A stretch of DNA of 64,000 bases from Ephydatia muelleri (GCA_013339895.1 JABACO010000022.1:4145548-4209547), one strand, 5' to 3'; positions 33,475 to 45,627 are shown, numbered from the stretch's first letter. A program made the numbers and translations. The notes: generated by a model not told the origin, from the sequence alone.

Positions 33475-35353
33475 AGTATGGCCCTGTGATATTTAGCCTT
33501 CCAAACATGTCACTGATCACCCTGGATTTACGAAATGAGGAAGAGCCAAAGGACAAGCGTGTGGCCAGTAGAGTGAAGGTTCTTCTTGCTTCCTCACCCC
33601 AATTGCAGTAAGATTATACTGCTAGAGGCACACACCTCCAGCCTAGTTCAGCACATTTAGGGTCATTGGCTGTGTGCTTTCTGTTTTCTGCAGCTTCAGC
33701 AGCAGCACCCACCCTCCTACTTGCCTCCGCCAAAATAGCCGGAGTAAGAGGAGATGTGACTGTGATGTCAAAGGCAGCCGGCTTCCCTTGTGCCCAGTCC
33801 CTCACTAGCACATCAGCTGGGCGAGTGCGATCCAGTCCTGGAGTGAGGCCACTTCCAGCTTCTAACCTTGTTGTAACATGAGCTTGGTGGCAAAAGCTCA
33901 GGAAGACATTACGCAACCTATTGTGGCGTATATCGACATCACCACCCGCTCTGGCAGGTAGCTGCGTGATGGCCCAGAGGGTCTAGTGCCACATCAGGGC
34001 AAAGAGCACATGAAGAGCCTCTGGAAGTGTCCAAGCCCAACCACCACTTCACTGCTATCTGAAGCTCATTGGGATCTAAATGTAGCCCAAGACCTACAGA
34101 AGGCACAACTGAGAGCCAAGAGGCTGCATGGGGTGCAGATATAGAGAGAAGACATGCTTTGTCTGCGTCAGTTGCAGCTGCAATTACAAGCCCAAAAGAG
34201 TGGTTGTTCAGCCTCTGAGACAAGATTCTCTGTGGGATCGGGAAAGCTAAAATAGACTCCACAGAGATGCCATCCAGAGGTGAGACCAAATTATTGCACC
34301 TGACAATCGACCGCACCAGGTGAGGGTTGTCAGCACTACCCAGGCCAGAAAAACTCAATGATGCAATGTATGCTGCACAGGAATGGTGTGAAATTGAGCG
34401 CAGACCAAGGCCACCATAGCTCAAGCCAAGTTGAGCCTGTTTCCAGGCTACATCTGAAATGTCAGTGGCTACACAGTTTGAGAAACACATCCTGACATCA
34501 CTGTCAAAGGACTCCAGGGAGCCAAAGGCCAGGTGAGGGGGTGTTGTTCAAGCCACATGCACCATCTTGTAGAAGCCAGCACACAGACGCAAGAGGATGA
34601 GAGCTACCTGAGGATCAATACTGGCGATTTTGAAAGTGGCTTTGAGGCGATCTTGTGCCTAGACACAATGAACATTGAGCAGAACAAGAAGTCACCAATG
34701 GGGGCCCCGAGTATCTCAAAATGGGGTACCTTAGAACCACTGGGAAGGTGCTGCTCAGCTCATTACGACTAAACAGCTCACACTTGGCAAGGTTGATAAA
34801 AATACCAAAAGGAGGACCCAATTCTTCAATCAAGTGCATCGCTCTAAGTACTGCAGATTTGGTGCCAGCCAGCACCCCATCATCCAGGAACCATGCATTG
34901 AAAAGCATCTGAATGCATTCAACATCCATATCGACTGCGGAGATGATTTTTTGGAACACGAGAGCAAAAAGTAAAGGTCCTGGTGGGTCCCCCTGCTGAA
35001 CCCCTGATTCTGAAGACATGCAGCCCATCGGATGCCATAGTGCTGAATGTGTACCATAGCACCATAATACCCAAGGTAGGAGTTCAAGGAAGAGAGAAGC
35101 ACATTCATCCAGGATGGCTTGCCTTGAGACCAAGTTGAAGGCGTTCCTCATGTCTACCTTGAGCACCACGAAATCCTCATCATCCCAGTGATCCTCAATG
35201 CACTTCCTCAGGATCTTCTCTGATCCTGCAGTACATGCTACTCCAAACTGAAGTGGATGGAAAAGCTCAGATGCCTTGTCCTTGATGACAGCACACACGC
35301 ATTTCCCCGTCAACCTCCTTAATGTCTCCCCAACTGCGATGGGTCTAATGTCT
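33475..35353 (-). pseudogene. Truncated non-LTR retrotransposon (reverse transcriptase)
   Basis: Minus-strand blocks in order: RPIAVGETLRRLTGKCVCAV, VVLKVDMRNAFNLVSRQAIL (palm D), SESGVQQGDPPGPLLFALVF, and WFLDDGVLAG (catalytic DD, F in place of Y). Then FNLAKCEL-like sequence, a frame-shifted stretch near 34650-34500, ARTTPP-like remains, QLGLSYGGLGLRS, PADVLVRDWAQGKPAAFDIT, and ELGWRCVPLAV followed by TAA and SYCNWGEEARRTFTLLATRL in the same frame. The 5' end is missing where array unit D resumes, typical of 5' truncation. It is inactive: stop near 33614 and at least one frameshift. The D...AFDIT block might be part of an endonuclease, which is inference. Confidence 0.8.
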
Positions 35354-36173
35354 GGTGTGCTTTGTTATCAGACACATTACAAACATGAATAAACATGAAC
35401 AAGAATGTTACAAAACTAGAACCCAGAGAATGCTGGGTGTACATCAGATTCGAGGGTGAGGCCTGACCTTAGCAAGAATGCCTCTTGCATTGGATTGAAC
35501 CAGGATGAAACTAATGAAAATAATATGTTCTACTTACCAACAAAACACATTGTGCACTTAAAGTGGCAAAATTTTACATGTCGAATTCGTGGGATTGAGT
35601 GATGCAAAAATTGAAATTGAAACTAATTATTACACCTATTTTGTCCTAAAATTCTATTCAATCTATTAGCACCAAAAATTACAACTTCAAAAAAATTTAA
35701 TAACTCGCATTGTAATTAGTTCATTGAAATCATTGGTGAAGTTTTGGTAGAATGCATCATTTATAGAACATCAGTTCTGAATACTTGGTCAAGAGTACAT
35801 TTGATTTTAAAGGGCCTCGATCTAGTTACCTAATGTTCCATTTGCCTCGTTTGTACATTTGATAAAAGCCATCATGCACCATACATGTACATGCACAACA
35901 CACACCACCACACTCACCTGACGTTGTAGCTGGCTTTCATAGCTCCAGTCAGAACCTCAGCAAAGTGCTCGTCTGGTCACAGTCCACACCCCTAGAGCAT
36001 TAGTGGCCATCAGCATGATCACCTCCCCCTTACGCAGCCCCCTAGGGGTCTCACTGCCCCCTACGGCCACCACCAGGGCATCCAGCTTCCTGAGGGACTT
36101 GAGGCTCACAATGTCCAGCAGCTCCACAGAGAGTCACCAGAGCTGCACCAGATGTAACCATTGCTGGTGGACC
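35354..36173 (-). pseudogene. Array unit D resumed: intron and partial exon 4
   Basis: Homologous to 13070-13860. The exon 4 fragment (36173-35918) encodes the LELLDIVSLKSLRKLDALVV and NALGVWTV region, with small deletions compared with unit B (loss of CACAGCATCCCATAA-type bases near 35950). It stops abruptly at GCTGGTGG (36173), where the KRBA2-like fragment begins. Confidence 0.7.
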
Positions 36174-36677
36174 TATTGTCCAAAAAGACCAGCTAACTTT
36201 ATGCAGTCGGCATATGTACGTACCCGTGTCATTATTGTGGATTTGCTTCAAGATGTCCCAGAACTCCTCCACGAACGCCACTCGACGATATCCCTTCATC
36301 AATGTTCTATCATTTTGTGACTGCAAGAAGGTAAGCATGCAGTTGTAGGATTTTTTATACAAACGCTACAATGCTATATGTAGCCAACTAGCAGCTACAT
36401 TAGCTGCAAAATTGCGAAATAAAAAACTAATAACCTACTTCTTTATCTACCTTGACGCCCACAACTAGCTTATCTCGAATGCCTGCTTCTGGAAAGTCCA
36501 ACAAACGAAATCTACTGCGCTTGACCAGGTGACGAAAATGCTTAACGTCATCAGAATTTCCCTTCAGCTATGATATAATCCTTTTCCCATACGCTTCACT
36601 GATGACAGCACTTCGTGACCTTGGAGCATCTTGCGGAAATGTACGCTGTACATAAGCATCAAACTCACTCGAACTCA
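36174..36677 (-). pseudogene. 5' exons of a KRBA2/integrase-like repeat gene
   Basis: The minus strand starts MSSSEFDAYVQRTFPQDAPR then SRSAVISEAYGKRIIS (36677 downward), with a TAG stop after IIS, and continues FRHLVKRSRFRLLDFPEAG. After a gap or intron a second block (about 36345-36190) reads LMKGYRRVAFVEEFWDILKQ and IHNNDTGTY. The layout resembles repeat-encoded KRBA2-like proteins with integrase domains, as I recall them. The integrase part is missing. Confidence 0.45.
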
Positions 36678-37560
36678 TTTAAAGCACAAATTCTATGACA
36701 TGTGCGGTTACGTATAACCGGTCGATGCGCATCCGTGCGGAACATAGATACTTGTTCACCCCCAATATCTTTTATGTATACCCCCAGGACAGTTGCGTAC
36801 ATCTTCATCTTCCACAGGATATGCGTACATGTATTTGTCATCGCCACAATTATACACTACTAAGATATTTCGATTTACGGTACGTTTAAGGCGCGCGTTG
36901 CATTTTGAACGTCGGAGAGAAAGTTGAGCATTCTGGACAGGAGGTGAGGTAGGTGATTTCGTATGCTAGGGTACGGAACAAAAGTTACGGCAGAGCCTCA
37001 CTTTGAGTTGTATTATGAACTGCGTTTTGCTAGTCTTGTAACTGTGTGCTGACTTGCCCGGTTATAGGGTGGGATCAGGAGTGTTCGGCAGTTGCGCGGT
37101 ATGACATAGTGTTAAACTTACCTATGTCGGATACAGGAGCTTATTAAATTAAGTACGCTAGTGCTTTGGGATCCTTAGTAATCGTGGAATACTGAAAAAT
37201 TAGTACTTAATCAATTTACCATTCGTTGTAAATTTTATAGAGGTTGAAATCAATTGATGTCACGTTAGGTGTTCGGCACCGCACGAGGTATATTCGGCAG
37301 TAGAATTAGGCAGTGTTCGGCATAGCAATTTATTCACATACCGCGACGCAACAGATATATAGATAGTACAAAATCTTATGATTTGACGCTGTAGCGCGAA
37401 TCTATTTATCATGCACGATTGAAGTCATGATTAAAAACACAGACACACACAAATACACACACAAATTTGAAATAAAAATCAAGAGAAGCATTCAAAAAAT
37501 AAGCAGCATGTGAACAGTGTATGTGCGCGATCAGCTTGAAAAGATTAAGTGCGACTAGTT

Positions 37561-39939
37561 TTAAGCATCTATTTCACTTTCAATAAACCAACAGGTAGGG
37601 CACAAATACTCATCTTCCTCATCTGTGTCAAATCGGAAAAGCATCCTATGTATTTCTGGTATGCAATCAATGTGTGTAGCTTCTTTACACTTATCACATT
37701 GTACCCACTTGCAATCATTATACCCTTTTCCTCATCTTGATAAAAACTTGACATACACACTATGCATTCCCAGTCACTGTCATTTTTCTGCTTTTCCACC
37801 CTCTCTTTTCCTCCTTTCTTCTTGCTTGCTACCATTCCTTTACCTCCTTTTTCCTTCTTTGCTTTTTCTTTCTTGCTATTTTTCAGTAACTTCTCTTGCT
37901 CTTCAGCTTCTCGTAATTCTCTCCATCTCTTGCTAGTAAGAGCATATACACCACAGGACAAAGGTCGATTTCTCTTTTTCCCTATTTATTGGCTGGCTTG
38001 GAAAGAGAAATGAGTCTTTCGACCAGGTGTTTAGTTAGAATTGGTGTGACTGCAGAAGGCAGCTGTGATTGTTTGACATTTGAAAGTCCAGATGTGATTG
38101 GTGGTTCAGACACATCTGGGACAAAAGATGTCAAAGTAACATTGGATGAGTCACAAGGAGGATCAATTGCTGCAGAGGTTTCATATGATGATTCAATGTT
38201 ATCTGCCATGTTATTGCTAATAGATGGAGAACATGAATCATTGGAATGAAGAAGTTCAGCTGCAAGATCTTCAGTTGGAAGGGTATCACTTGGGTGGCTT
38301 GCTTCTTGAAGGGCAATCACTTGGGTGGCTTGCATCTTGAAGGGCATCACTTGGGTGGCTTGCGTCTTGAAGGGCATCACTTGGGTGGCTTGCGTCTTGA
38401 AGGGCATCACTTGGGTGGATTGCGTCTTGAAGGGCATCACTTGGGTGGCTTGCTTCTTGAAGTGCATCACTTGGGTGGCTTTCTTCTTGAAGATTTTCAC
38501 TTGACAAATCATGCTCAGAAGATCTAATATCATCTTGAAGCTTTGACCATAACAAGAATAATGAGGTGTCTTCAACATCTCCGAGCCATTCACCACCGTA
38601 TTGTGATTCAAACATCTGCAACTTGTCATGTCCAATCCTTTCTTCAAGAAAACGACGACCAGTTCTTAAATGAAGCAAACCACAATCATCTATGGTCAAC
38701 TATTCTGCATCTTCTATCTCACGAACCTGCTGGTCTTTAACACATTTGCTGTAGTCTACCTGCTCTGGATCCAATGGGTAAAGACCAGTCTTTCGGAAAC
38801 CATTCACAACTGTTGCAATACTCACTTGGTCAACTGCTTTCTTAAAAACATTAGGGAAAACTTTCTTGCTTATATTTGCAAGGGGATTGGATGCTTTCCA
38901 CAAGTTCTTTGCTGTTGTCCACAGGTTCTTCAAGGATTTAAACACTGAAACATCCAATGGTTGTAGGAGATGGGTAGAGTTTGGATAGAGAGCTACTAGC
39001 AGAATACGTTTCTCTCTACAAAACTCTGCAATCTCCAAAGAAAGGTGTGACAAGTTTATGTCCATCGGCATAAACCAGAACAGGTTGTGGCACATGATTT
39101 GCTGTTAACCAGGGCTCAAATACCTGCGATATATAATCATAAAAGGTGACACTTGTCATCCAGCCAGTGTCAGACCTTCCTGCAGCCCAAGTTGGATCAG
39201 CACTTTCTACAGCCTCTATAACGTCTCGTGGAATGTGTTGTTTGTATGAATAGACAATCATGAGAGGAGCAATTTTTCCAGATGCCGAGTATCCCATGAG
39301 GACAGTTAAACCTTCTTTATCATTCTCTTGGGAAGACTGGAGAAAACTTTTGTAGTTGACTGGTCCCAGGACTTTCCCCTTTTTCCTAGCGAGAAGGAAG
39401 TTAGACTCATCAAAATTGAATATTCTTAAAGGATCCTGGAATACATCCCCAGCATGTTCTTCATCCACCACATAAGTTTTAATGTCATTAAACCACTTTC
39501 TAATTGCAGCTTCTGTGACAGCAGCCCTACCCCCTGTCAAAATTTCTGCTGAGCGCTCAGTGAGTGCAGGGTTTCGACGCATAAAACCTTGAAACCAATA
39601 GTAGCCTGGCCTTCCATCGGTAAAAGGGGTTTGGCGACCATCTACCTGAATAATTCTTTGTACTATGTCGAAAAGATCTTCTCTGTTAATTAGAAAACCA
39701 CATTTCAGATACTTTATACAAAAATTGGCCAACATAGCCTCCTCAGCTTTTGTAAGCACCGAAGGTGGGCCCATTCGTCTATCTTCTGGGGTCTTTCCAT
39801 CCAACTTGTCACACAGTGTGGACCGAGGCATACCAAATGCTTTTGAAGCTGCATTTCTAGACATGCGACCATCATGAACTTCTTTCAGTGCCAATTCCAT
39901 ACTCTCTAGAGAGTATTTCAGGTATGGCTGCCTGGCCAT
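37561..39939 (-). pseudogene. pogo-type DDE transposase with C-terminal PHD-like finger
   Basis: ATG at 39939 (MARQPYLKYSLESMELALKE). Order: psq-type helix-turn-helix (SRNAASKAFGMPRSTLCDKL), CENP-B-type DNA-binding part (LTKAEEAMLANFCIKYLKCG ... GYYWFQGFMRRNPALTER), then DDE core: IFNFDESNF, VLVYADGH and YPNSTHLLQPLDVSVFKSLK. The C-terminus has TSKRWRELREAEEQEKLL, a K-rich stretch and a zinc finger (DWECIVC ... CKWVQCDKCKEATHIDC ... YLCPTCWF). Lesions on reading: one-base frameshift near 39055 just after DGH, TAG at about 38700, frame changes through the 30 bp repeats, TAA near 37983 and a shift inside the zinc finger near 37735. It would bind TIRs and excise the element; this copy cannot. 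Confidence 0.85.
38283..38505. repeat. 30 bp tandem repeat in the transposase tail
   Basis: About seven units of a 30 bp sequence (AAGGGCATCACTTGGGTGGC plus TTGCGTCTTG), each encoding ten residues (ASHPSDALQD) in the transposase frame. Units are nearly identical, so they arose recently by slippage or unequal exchange. Confidence 0.9.
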
Positions 39940-40551
39940 TGTAAAGAGCGGCTTGCACCCTTGGGAACACAATAACTGTATATAGCTGCTTAGGTCTATG
40001 CACAAAACCTTAACTCATCTCTCTCTGTTATTTCAAAGCTTTAAATAGTACTAGCTAAGAATATTCTAGACATGTGTGGCAAAGGCAGGCCTATGCCAGT
40101 TTATGCAGGCTGACGCTTAATACATTATCAGATGCAGGCCTTTCTTTTGCCAACTTATAGTTTATTATGTAGCACATACAGATCCATTACAGTCAGTCCT
40201 GAATTTTCAACAGTGAAGAACAATTTACTACATACCATGTTTGGTCAATACAGTGCAGTAGTAACCGAATTGGCAAATGCAATGCAGTACTATCTAGCTA
40301 CTCCCTAATTATCAGGGTAATAAAAAAATGAAATGACACGTATACAATGGGTCTCCATCACACAAAACAATAAACAGTTCACTTTATATGCATAGTCCAA
40401 GCCTGTGCTCTTCAGGAAGAGCTGTGCTCTTCAGGAAGACTCCAGAGCTGTCCTCTAAGAAAATAAAAGTACATATAAAACTCAAACATCTTATCATCTA
40501 CTGTGATATGCACAACAGTTTTAGGCTTCATATTGTAATGACCCACGCCCT

Positions 40552-40582
<31 letters not shown>

Positions 40583-41153
40583 ATCCGAACACTGCTTTCC
40601 ACCGTTAGATACACCTGCCGCGCACAGCTTAGATTCATGTCAACTTTCCAAGTTTCATGATGATATTTTAAGTTATAACTGTATATTTTGCCTGATTTGG
40701 AGTGTTCAGCACCCATGCCGAAGACTCCCGCGTAATACGAATTGTACTTGGAGTGTTCGACATCCTACGAATTTCATGAAAGTATCACTATCCTGTATTG
40801 TCAAATACTGTATTGTATTGCATGCTAACTGTTCTATTCCAAAGTAGCATAGAGATATGACTTCGGATAGCGTGTCTCCTTCATGATCGGTTGCCCCTTT
40901 TGTACCTCGAAACACTTGCGCACTGTTTGACGCGCCATTTTGATAGAAAATTAGACATAGGTAAACAAAAAAATATATAATCCACGAATAATACCTTTTC
41001 GTAGAACATACAATTAGCTCGTTGCGAACACACTCATTGAAGAATATTTTCCAGCTTGTGTTGGAATTGTTGCGCTTAGGTTAAGCCGTTGCACCTCATT
41101 TGAATCTTAGATTGCCGAACACTCCCCCCTGCCGAACTTACCTGAGACTACCC

Positions 41154-42340
41154 TAAATTTTCTTCTCTCTTCTCTTTGTATTTGGTCTGGATAGAGCTTT
41201 GTGTCGATATTGTCGAACTGTTTCAAAGGTGAGGCGGTTCAGGTGAGGCTATATTGCTTTAAACAGGTGTGCACCGTAATATTTGGGGGTGTTCCGTTAG
41301 ATATAGGCCTATATATATTGTGCCATCACATGACAACGCAATGCTTTTTATTGGTTGGCCATGATCCGACCTTACTATAACTGGTGTGAATCCGTTCACT
41401 GGTTTACGCGGCACCTGCTTTTTTACTTTTTCGCGGCCACAGGGTGTTCGAGTGCTAGATATTTCGCGTTATCCGTACCAAAAATCAAATGTTTATGCGG
41501 GCCACCTACTTTTTAAATGTCACCTAGTTTTTGAAGGTCATCTAGTTTTTGAAGGTCACCTAATTTTGAAGCACATAGTTTTGGAAGGCCACATAGTTTT
41601 GGAAGGCCACATAGTGATTTATTTCTCTTTCTCTGCTAAATTGGATGGATGTTGGACGTATAATTAGACATGTTGTACAAAATGACCTTGATGTGGTCAG
41701 AATTAACAATTAAGAGTGGGCAGGAATTCAGTAACAACGGTCTGAGTATAGGGGAGCGCATCTGGGGCCTGGTCGGTGGTGCACCAGAAAGTTTGCATGA
41801 ATTATAGTGTTTAGAAACATAGGCGAAATTTGACTACTCACTCGCGCTAGCCACAAAAAGTAGCACGCAATATTAATGAATTCAATAGCTATAATGCTGA
41901 TACTGGTATAACAAAATTGTAATTTTCTTCTTCTAAAACGACACAGCATCTACGTAGGTAGCTTATAGCCAGCTGTGTTTCACACCACTAGCCCAGCTCA
42001 GCTTGAAGTGAGCTGCTTCATGCCGGCATGCACCATTTGTTTCAAAGGAGCATTTTGGAAAGGGAAAAACTTAGCAGTATGAAATTTCTCTGGTATCGCT
42101 GCATGACAGCAGACGTGGAAGAGGGGGGCATGCGTGAATGAGGTCCTTTTATTTCTCTTGCATGTAGAGTATACACTGTATTCAGAGATTATATAAATAT
42201 CATGGTTGTACCAACCAACTATTATGATGTGTGATAACATCAGGCCCCTCCCCGTCTGTAGTTTTATAACAATAATAATGCGGAGCAATGCTGCAGCTGT
42301 AATGGAAGTATTGTTCTAGTTCCGAACTAGGATCTAGGAA
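41154..42340. other. Non-coding region with short tandem repeats
   Basis: A 17-19 bp tandem array (GGTCACCTAGTTTTTGAA and GGCCACATAGTTTTGGAA variants) at about 41517-41612 gives an artefactual open frame. Nothing else recognised. Confidence 0.55.
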
Positions 42341-42732
42341 ATCTGCGGCTTTTGATCTCACTATCACATCAACGCTAAATGCAATCAATTTCAATGAAGC
42401 ATGTGTGACAGCTGGATCATCAGCCCAGATTTCTGAATAAAGAAAACATGCTTCCAATCATGCCGAATGCTCAGAGCTAGGTTGGGCATGCATACCATTG
42501 GCTGTTGAAACCTATGGATGCTGGGGAGCTGAAACCAGCGTACATCTCTCTCGCCTTGCCTCATGCCTAGCTGCCATGCTTAACCACACAAACTCATAGG
42601 CCACCTTCATGCTGTACAGTAGGCTTAACCTGGTCCTTGTCCGAGCTAATGCAAGGGCACTGCTATCTCGAGCAAGGGCATATGGCCGATCCCATATATG
42701 CACCTTAGTCTTAGGCAGTGTAGTTCATGACT
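42341..42732 (+). pseudogene. 3' end of a second copy of the non-LTR retrotransposon family
   Basis: The plus strand reads AAFDLTITSTLNAINFNEAC, a TAA, then KHASNHAECSELGWACIPLA, VETYGCWGAETSVHLSRLAS and YSRLNLVLVRANARALLSRA. This is the same family as the minus-strand element at 33475-35353 (KPAAFDITVTSPL, AELGWRCVPLAV). At least two in-frame stops; upstream reverse transcriptase not recognisable. It also extends past the point where the other copy stops matching. Confidence 0.6.
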
Positions 42733-42997
42733 AAAATTTTGTTTATTGCTGTTTAATTATGTATGTGTATGTATTATAAATAAAATAAGTAAATACATAA
42801 ATAAATAATGAGCCATTCTGTCCCACTCTCTGTAAACTGTGCATGTTATTGATGTATGTGTATTATGCGTACCGTAAATGTGAGAAAGGTGATAGTAATA
42901 CTGTGGATTCAGCAGCCTTCAATGTCACTGTTACATCTCCGCTCAATTCTAGTGTTATTATAACGGGCAAAAAAAATGAAACTGTTTACTGCGTGTT

Positions 42998-43213
42998 AAA
43001 GATCGAACTCAGTAATTAAATGAAAGGACCCACGGTGCAGTTATATACCGAATATCAGCGAAAACCATGGTGTAATAATGGAGATATCAGCACAAAAACT
43101 GTGCATTTGGAGCAGTAAATGAAAAAGGGTGTTTGACCATGAATTTGCGTGAGCAATATTGATTTCACAACCAAATTGCCAGATCAATATTCTGCAATCA
43201 GACTTCAATAGAG
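42998..43213. repeat. Direct repeat, left copy
   Basis: About 215 bp similar to 45752-45988 in the same orientation (ATCAGCGAAAACCATGGTGT and GAGCAATATTGATTTCACAA shared), with scattered substitutions and small indels. Non-coding. Confidence 0.8.
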
Positions 43214-43659
43214 CAAGGGAACCTATTAAGGAACAATCTACTTCTCTTGACTAATGCGCGCAGACTATGCATGCTAGAGAGATGATTTAAATACTGCTGG
43301 ATAGCAAATTTAATGGAGATACTAACCATAAGAAATGTTTCATGAACCCTGGTACCGATAACTCACTTGTCGGCAAGTATACCTCAATGTATGGCAATGG
43401 TACCGAGTAAGGAACAACCACATCACAGGGTTGTTATATAAACACACAGCCTGCTTAAAAAAGAAATTTCTTTAATGATTGCAAGGCAATTTTGCTGAAT
43501 AAGATTCATTGATTTGTGTGCACCATTGCTGCCTACTGTACCTTAAGAATACATTCATTGTAAACACGTGAGCGTTGAATAAATTTCTTAATGACATTTA
43601 GTGTTCCATAATCGGGGTGCGTTCCACATTCGGTTCCTTTGCTCTACTAATTTTAGATA

Positions 43660-43808
43660 CTCGAGATATGTACAAAAATGATGAAAAAGTTGTATTGCCA
43701 AGTATCATGTTATGCATTGTAGTGTTCATTATAGTAACATCTTCTGGGGTGGCATTTCAGTACCGCAGGGGGTTCAATTATGAAGTTAATAAACATAGTT
43801 ATGTTTGA
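43660..43808 (+). CDS. Possible transmembrane exon, left copy
   Basis: Encodes DMYKNDEKVVLPSIMLCIVV then FIIVTSSGVAFQYRRG, with one hydrophobic segment long enough to span a membrane. The same ~100 bp is duplicated at 45993-46093, where it ends at a GTAAGA donor after FQYR. Amino-acid sense is better kept than silent context would suggest, but no family was recognised. Confidence 0.35.
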
Positions 43809-44398
43809 GACAGACTTACACTGTAGCTCTTGGATTGGTAAATATCGCCTGTATAACATGGCGTTCAGTAATTTTCACGAATTCCATATTTGGTTTATTT
43901 TTCTGTTGTTGACCTTGTTGCTGTATATTTATTGATATGCTGCAGTGTCATTTCAGAATTGATGGGGGAGAGGGAAGGGTGTGGTCAGGTGTTGGTATCC
44001 CTTCCCATTCCAATCCACATGCCCTGTACATGTACGAGCAAAACAAAACCCCTTAGTACACAATGAGCCATATGTGCACATTTCATTTAGCATGAACTCT
44101 AGACCATCCTTTGTCCCGCTTGTAACATTAAAACCATTTAAGACCATGTGATATATTTGCCATTTGTATGTGCACTCACATTATGCTCTTTTTAAAAGTG
44201 ACAACCTTGATAGTTGGTTAAAGAGGAGCTTTATATTTTTGTGTGCAGGTGGGCATATAAGTGTCCTATGTGTACGCATATGTGCGTGCTCATGTTATTT
44301 GGGGCATTGGGTAAAGTGGTTTTGTATACACATAACTATCATTGTTGGCATTGGTTGGAAAGTATTCTTAGGACATTGTCTATTGTTCTATCACACAG

Positions 44399-44495
44399 GG
44401 TCACTGAGCACTATGGATTCTGTACTGTCAGTAGGACTGTTACTCTTTGCCTTCCTTACTGGAATCTTTTTCCAAAGGATACTAGAATCTGGTGG
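44399..44495 (+). CDS. Possible second transmembrane exon
   Basis: Follows TATTGTTCTATCACACAG (acceptor). Encodes GSLSTMDSVLSVGLLLFAFL then TGIFFQRILESG and meets a GGTAAAC donor-like site. One hydrophobic span. It could belong with the transmembrane exon at 43660 and the terminal exon at 45411, all on the + strand, but the link is not proven and the function is unknown. Confidence 0.3.
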
Positions 44496-44689
44496 GTAAA
44501 CAATGAGTGAAATTGGAATGAACTTTTATTCTGAATTTTATTTGCACATACCATACAAAATGACTTCCATTTAAATTTTGCATATCGATTGTGTATTGTT
44601 TTCGAATGAAAAAATACAGAAGCATTACTGCTAATTATCACTGTGACCATGGCTGTTTCAAGGTAGCTTCATCATCTGTGTGGTCATTA

Positions 44690-45215
44690 GCTCTGTGGTC
44701 ATCAATTTGGTTTGGTCATGAGGTTCATCACAAACCTTAGTTTTCTTCATATACCTGTAGTGTGATCATCAGGTTCATCATCTGTTGTGGTCATCAAGTG
44801 TGATTATCAGGTTTATCATCTAGTATGGTCATGGTCATCTAATTCTAGTGTGGTCACCAATTTCATCTTCTGTGGTCATCATGTTGTATCATCAGGTTTA
44901 CCATCTAGTATGGTCATGTTCATCAGGTTCATCATCTGTTGTGGTCATCAGGTTTATCATCTAGTGTGGTCATCACTTCATCATCTACTGTTGTCATCAG
45001 GTTCATCATCTAGTGTGGTCTTCAGGTTTCATCATCTGTTGTGGTCATTAAGTTATCATCTGGTGTGTTCATCAGGCTCATCATCTACTGTAGTGTGGTC
45101 ATCACATTCATCATCTAGTGTGGTCATCACATTCATCATCTATGCATGCTAGAGAGATGATTTAAATACTGCTGGATCATCGCATTCATTGCCTAGTGTG
45201 GACATCAGCTTTATC
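44690..45215. repeat. Minisatellite of TCATCATCTAGTGTGGTCATCA-like units
   Basis: About 20 degenerate ~24 bp units built from GGTTCATCATCT and GTGTGGTCATCA. A 32 bp piece (ATGCATGCTAGAGAGATGAT...) inside it at 45143 also occurs at 43269, showing a transposed or converted segment. The open frame across it is a repeat artefact. Confidence 0.85.
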
Positions 45216-45410
45216 TTCTACAGTGCATGACGTGATTCTTGACCATAAAATTATTTTCATCATTTTTGAACATATCTTGATTTTCTACAATTACTGGTTG
45301 GGAGTATTGAAAGTCTGATTACAGAGATTGTTTGGGAACCATCTGCCAATAAGTGTTAGAAAAATCAATATTGCTCGTGTGACGTCTTGGTCAAACACTC
45401 TTTTATTTTC

Positions 45411-45627
45411 AGTTACTGCTCCACACGCACAGTTTTTAGTGGTGGTGAGCAAAGCAAAAAAGGTTTATTTCAGAACCAATCTCAGCCTCTCCCACGTTTT
45501 TACATTTCGCCCAAGACAAAAACAGTACATCACCCTTGTATTGTTATTCAAAGATGGGCTGATTTTTTATCTCAGGGCTAAGAAGCAGCTTTTCTTGCAA
45601 GAAAAGGGTTCAAAACGCTACAAATAA
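45411..45627 (+). CDS. Possible terminal exon of unknown + strand gene
   Basis: Follows a good acceptor (CTTTTATTTTCAG). Encodes TAPHAQFLVVVSKAKKVYFR, then HVFTFRPRQKQYITLVLLFK and a basic end EKGSKRYK, with AATAAA immediately around the stop. Basic with a hydrophobic stretch; the K-R-x-K end could act as a dilysine-like ER retrieval signal if the protein is membrane bound, which is speculative. No family recognised. Confidence 0.3.

Larger units (their letters stand above)
37067..41153 (-). mobile_element. pogo/Tigger-type DNA transposon
   Basis: Inverted ends: GGGTGGGATCAGGAGTGTTC at 37067 and, read inward from 41153, GGGTAGTCTCAGGTAAGTTC, both followed by GGCAG; flanked by TA on each side, the target duplicated by Tc1/mariner-class elements. 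Extra GTGTTCGGCA motifs near both ends fit subterminal binding sites. Encodes a transposase on the minus strand (37561-39939). The internal poly-C tract at 40552-40581 and the AT-rich arms are non-coding. Confidence 0.75.

Noticed and set aside
38283..38505. 30 bp direct repeats considered as a CRISPR array
   Set aside because: No unique spacers, unit equals ten codons and lies in a transposase frame.
44690..45215. Minisatellite considered as a CRISPR or regulatory array
   Set aside because: Units are degenerate and contiguous, without spacers.
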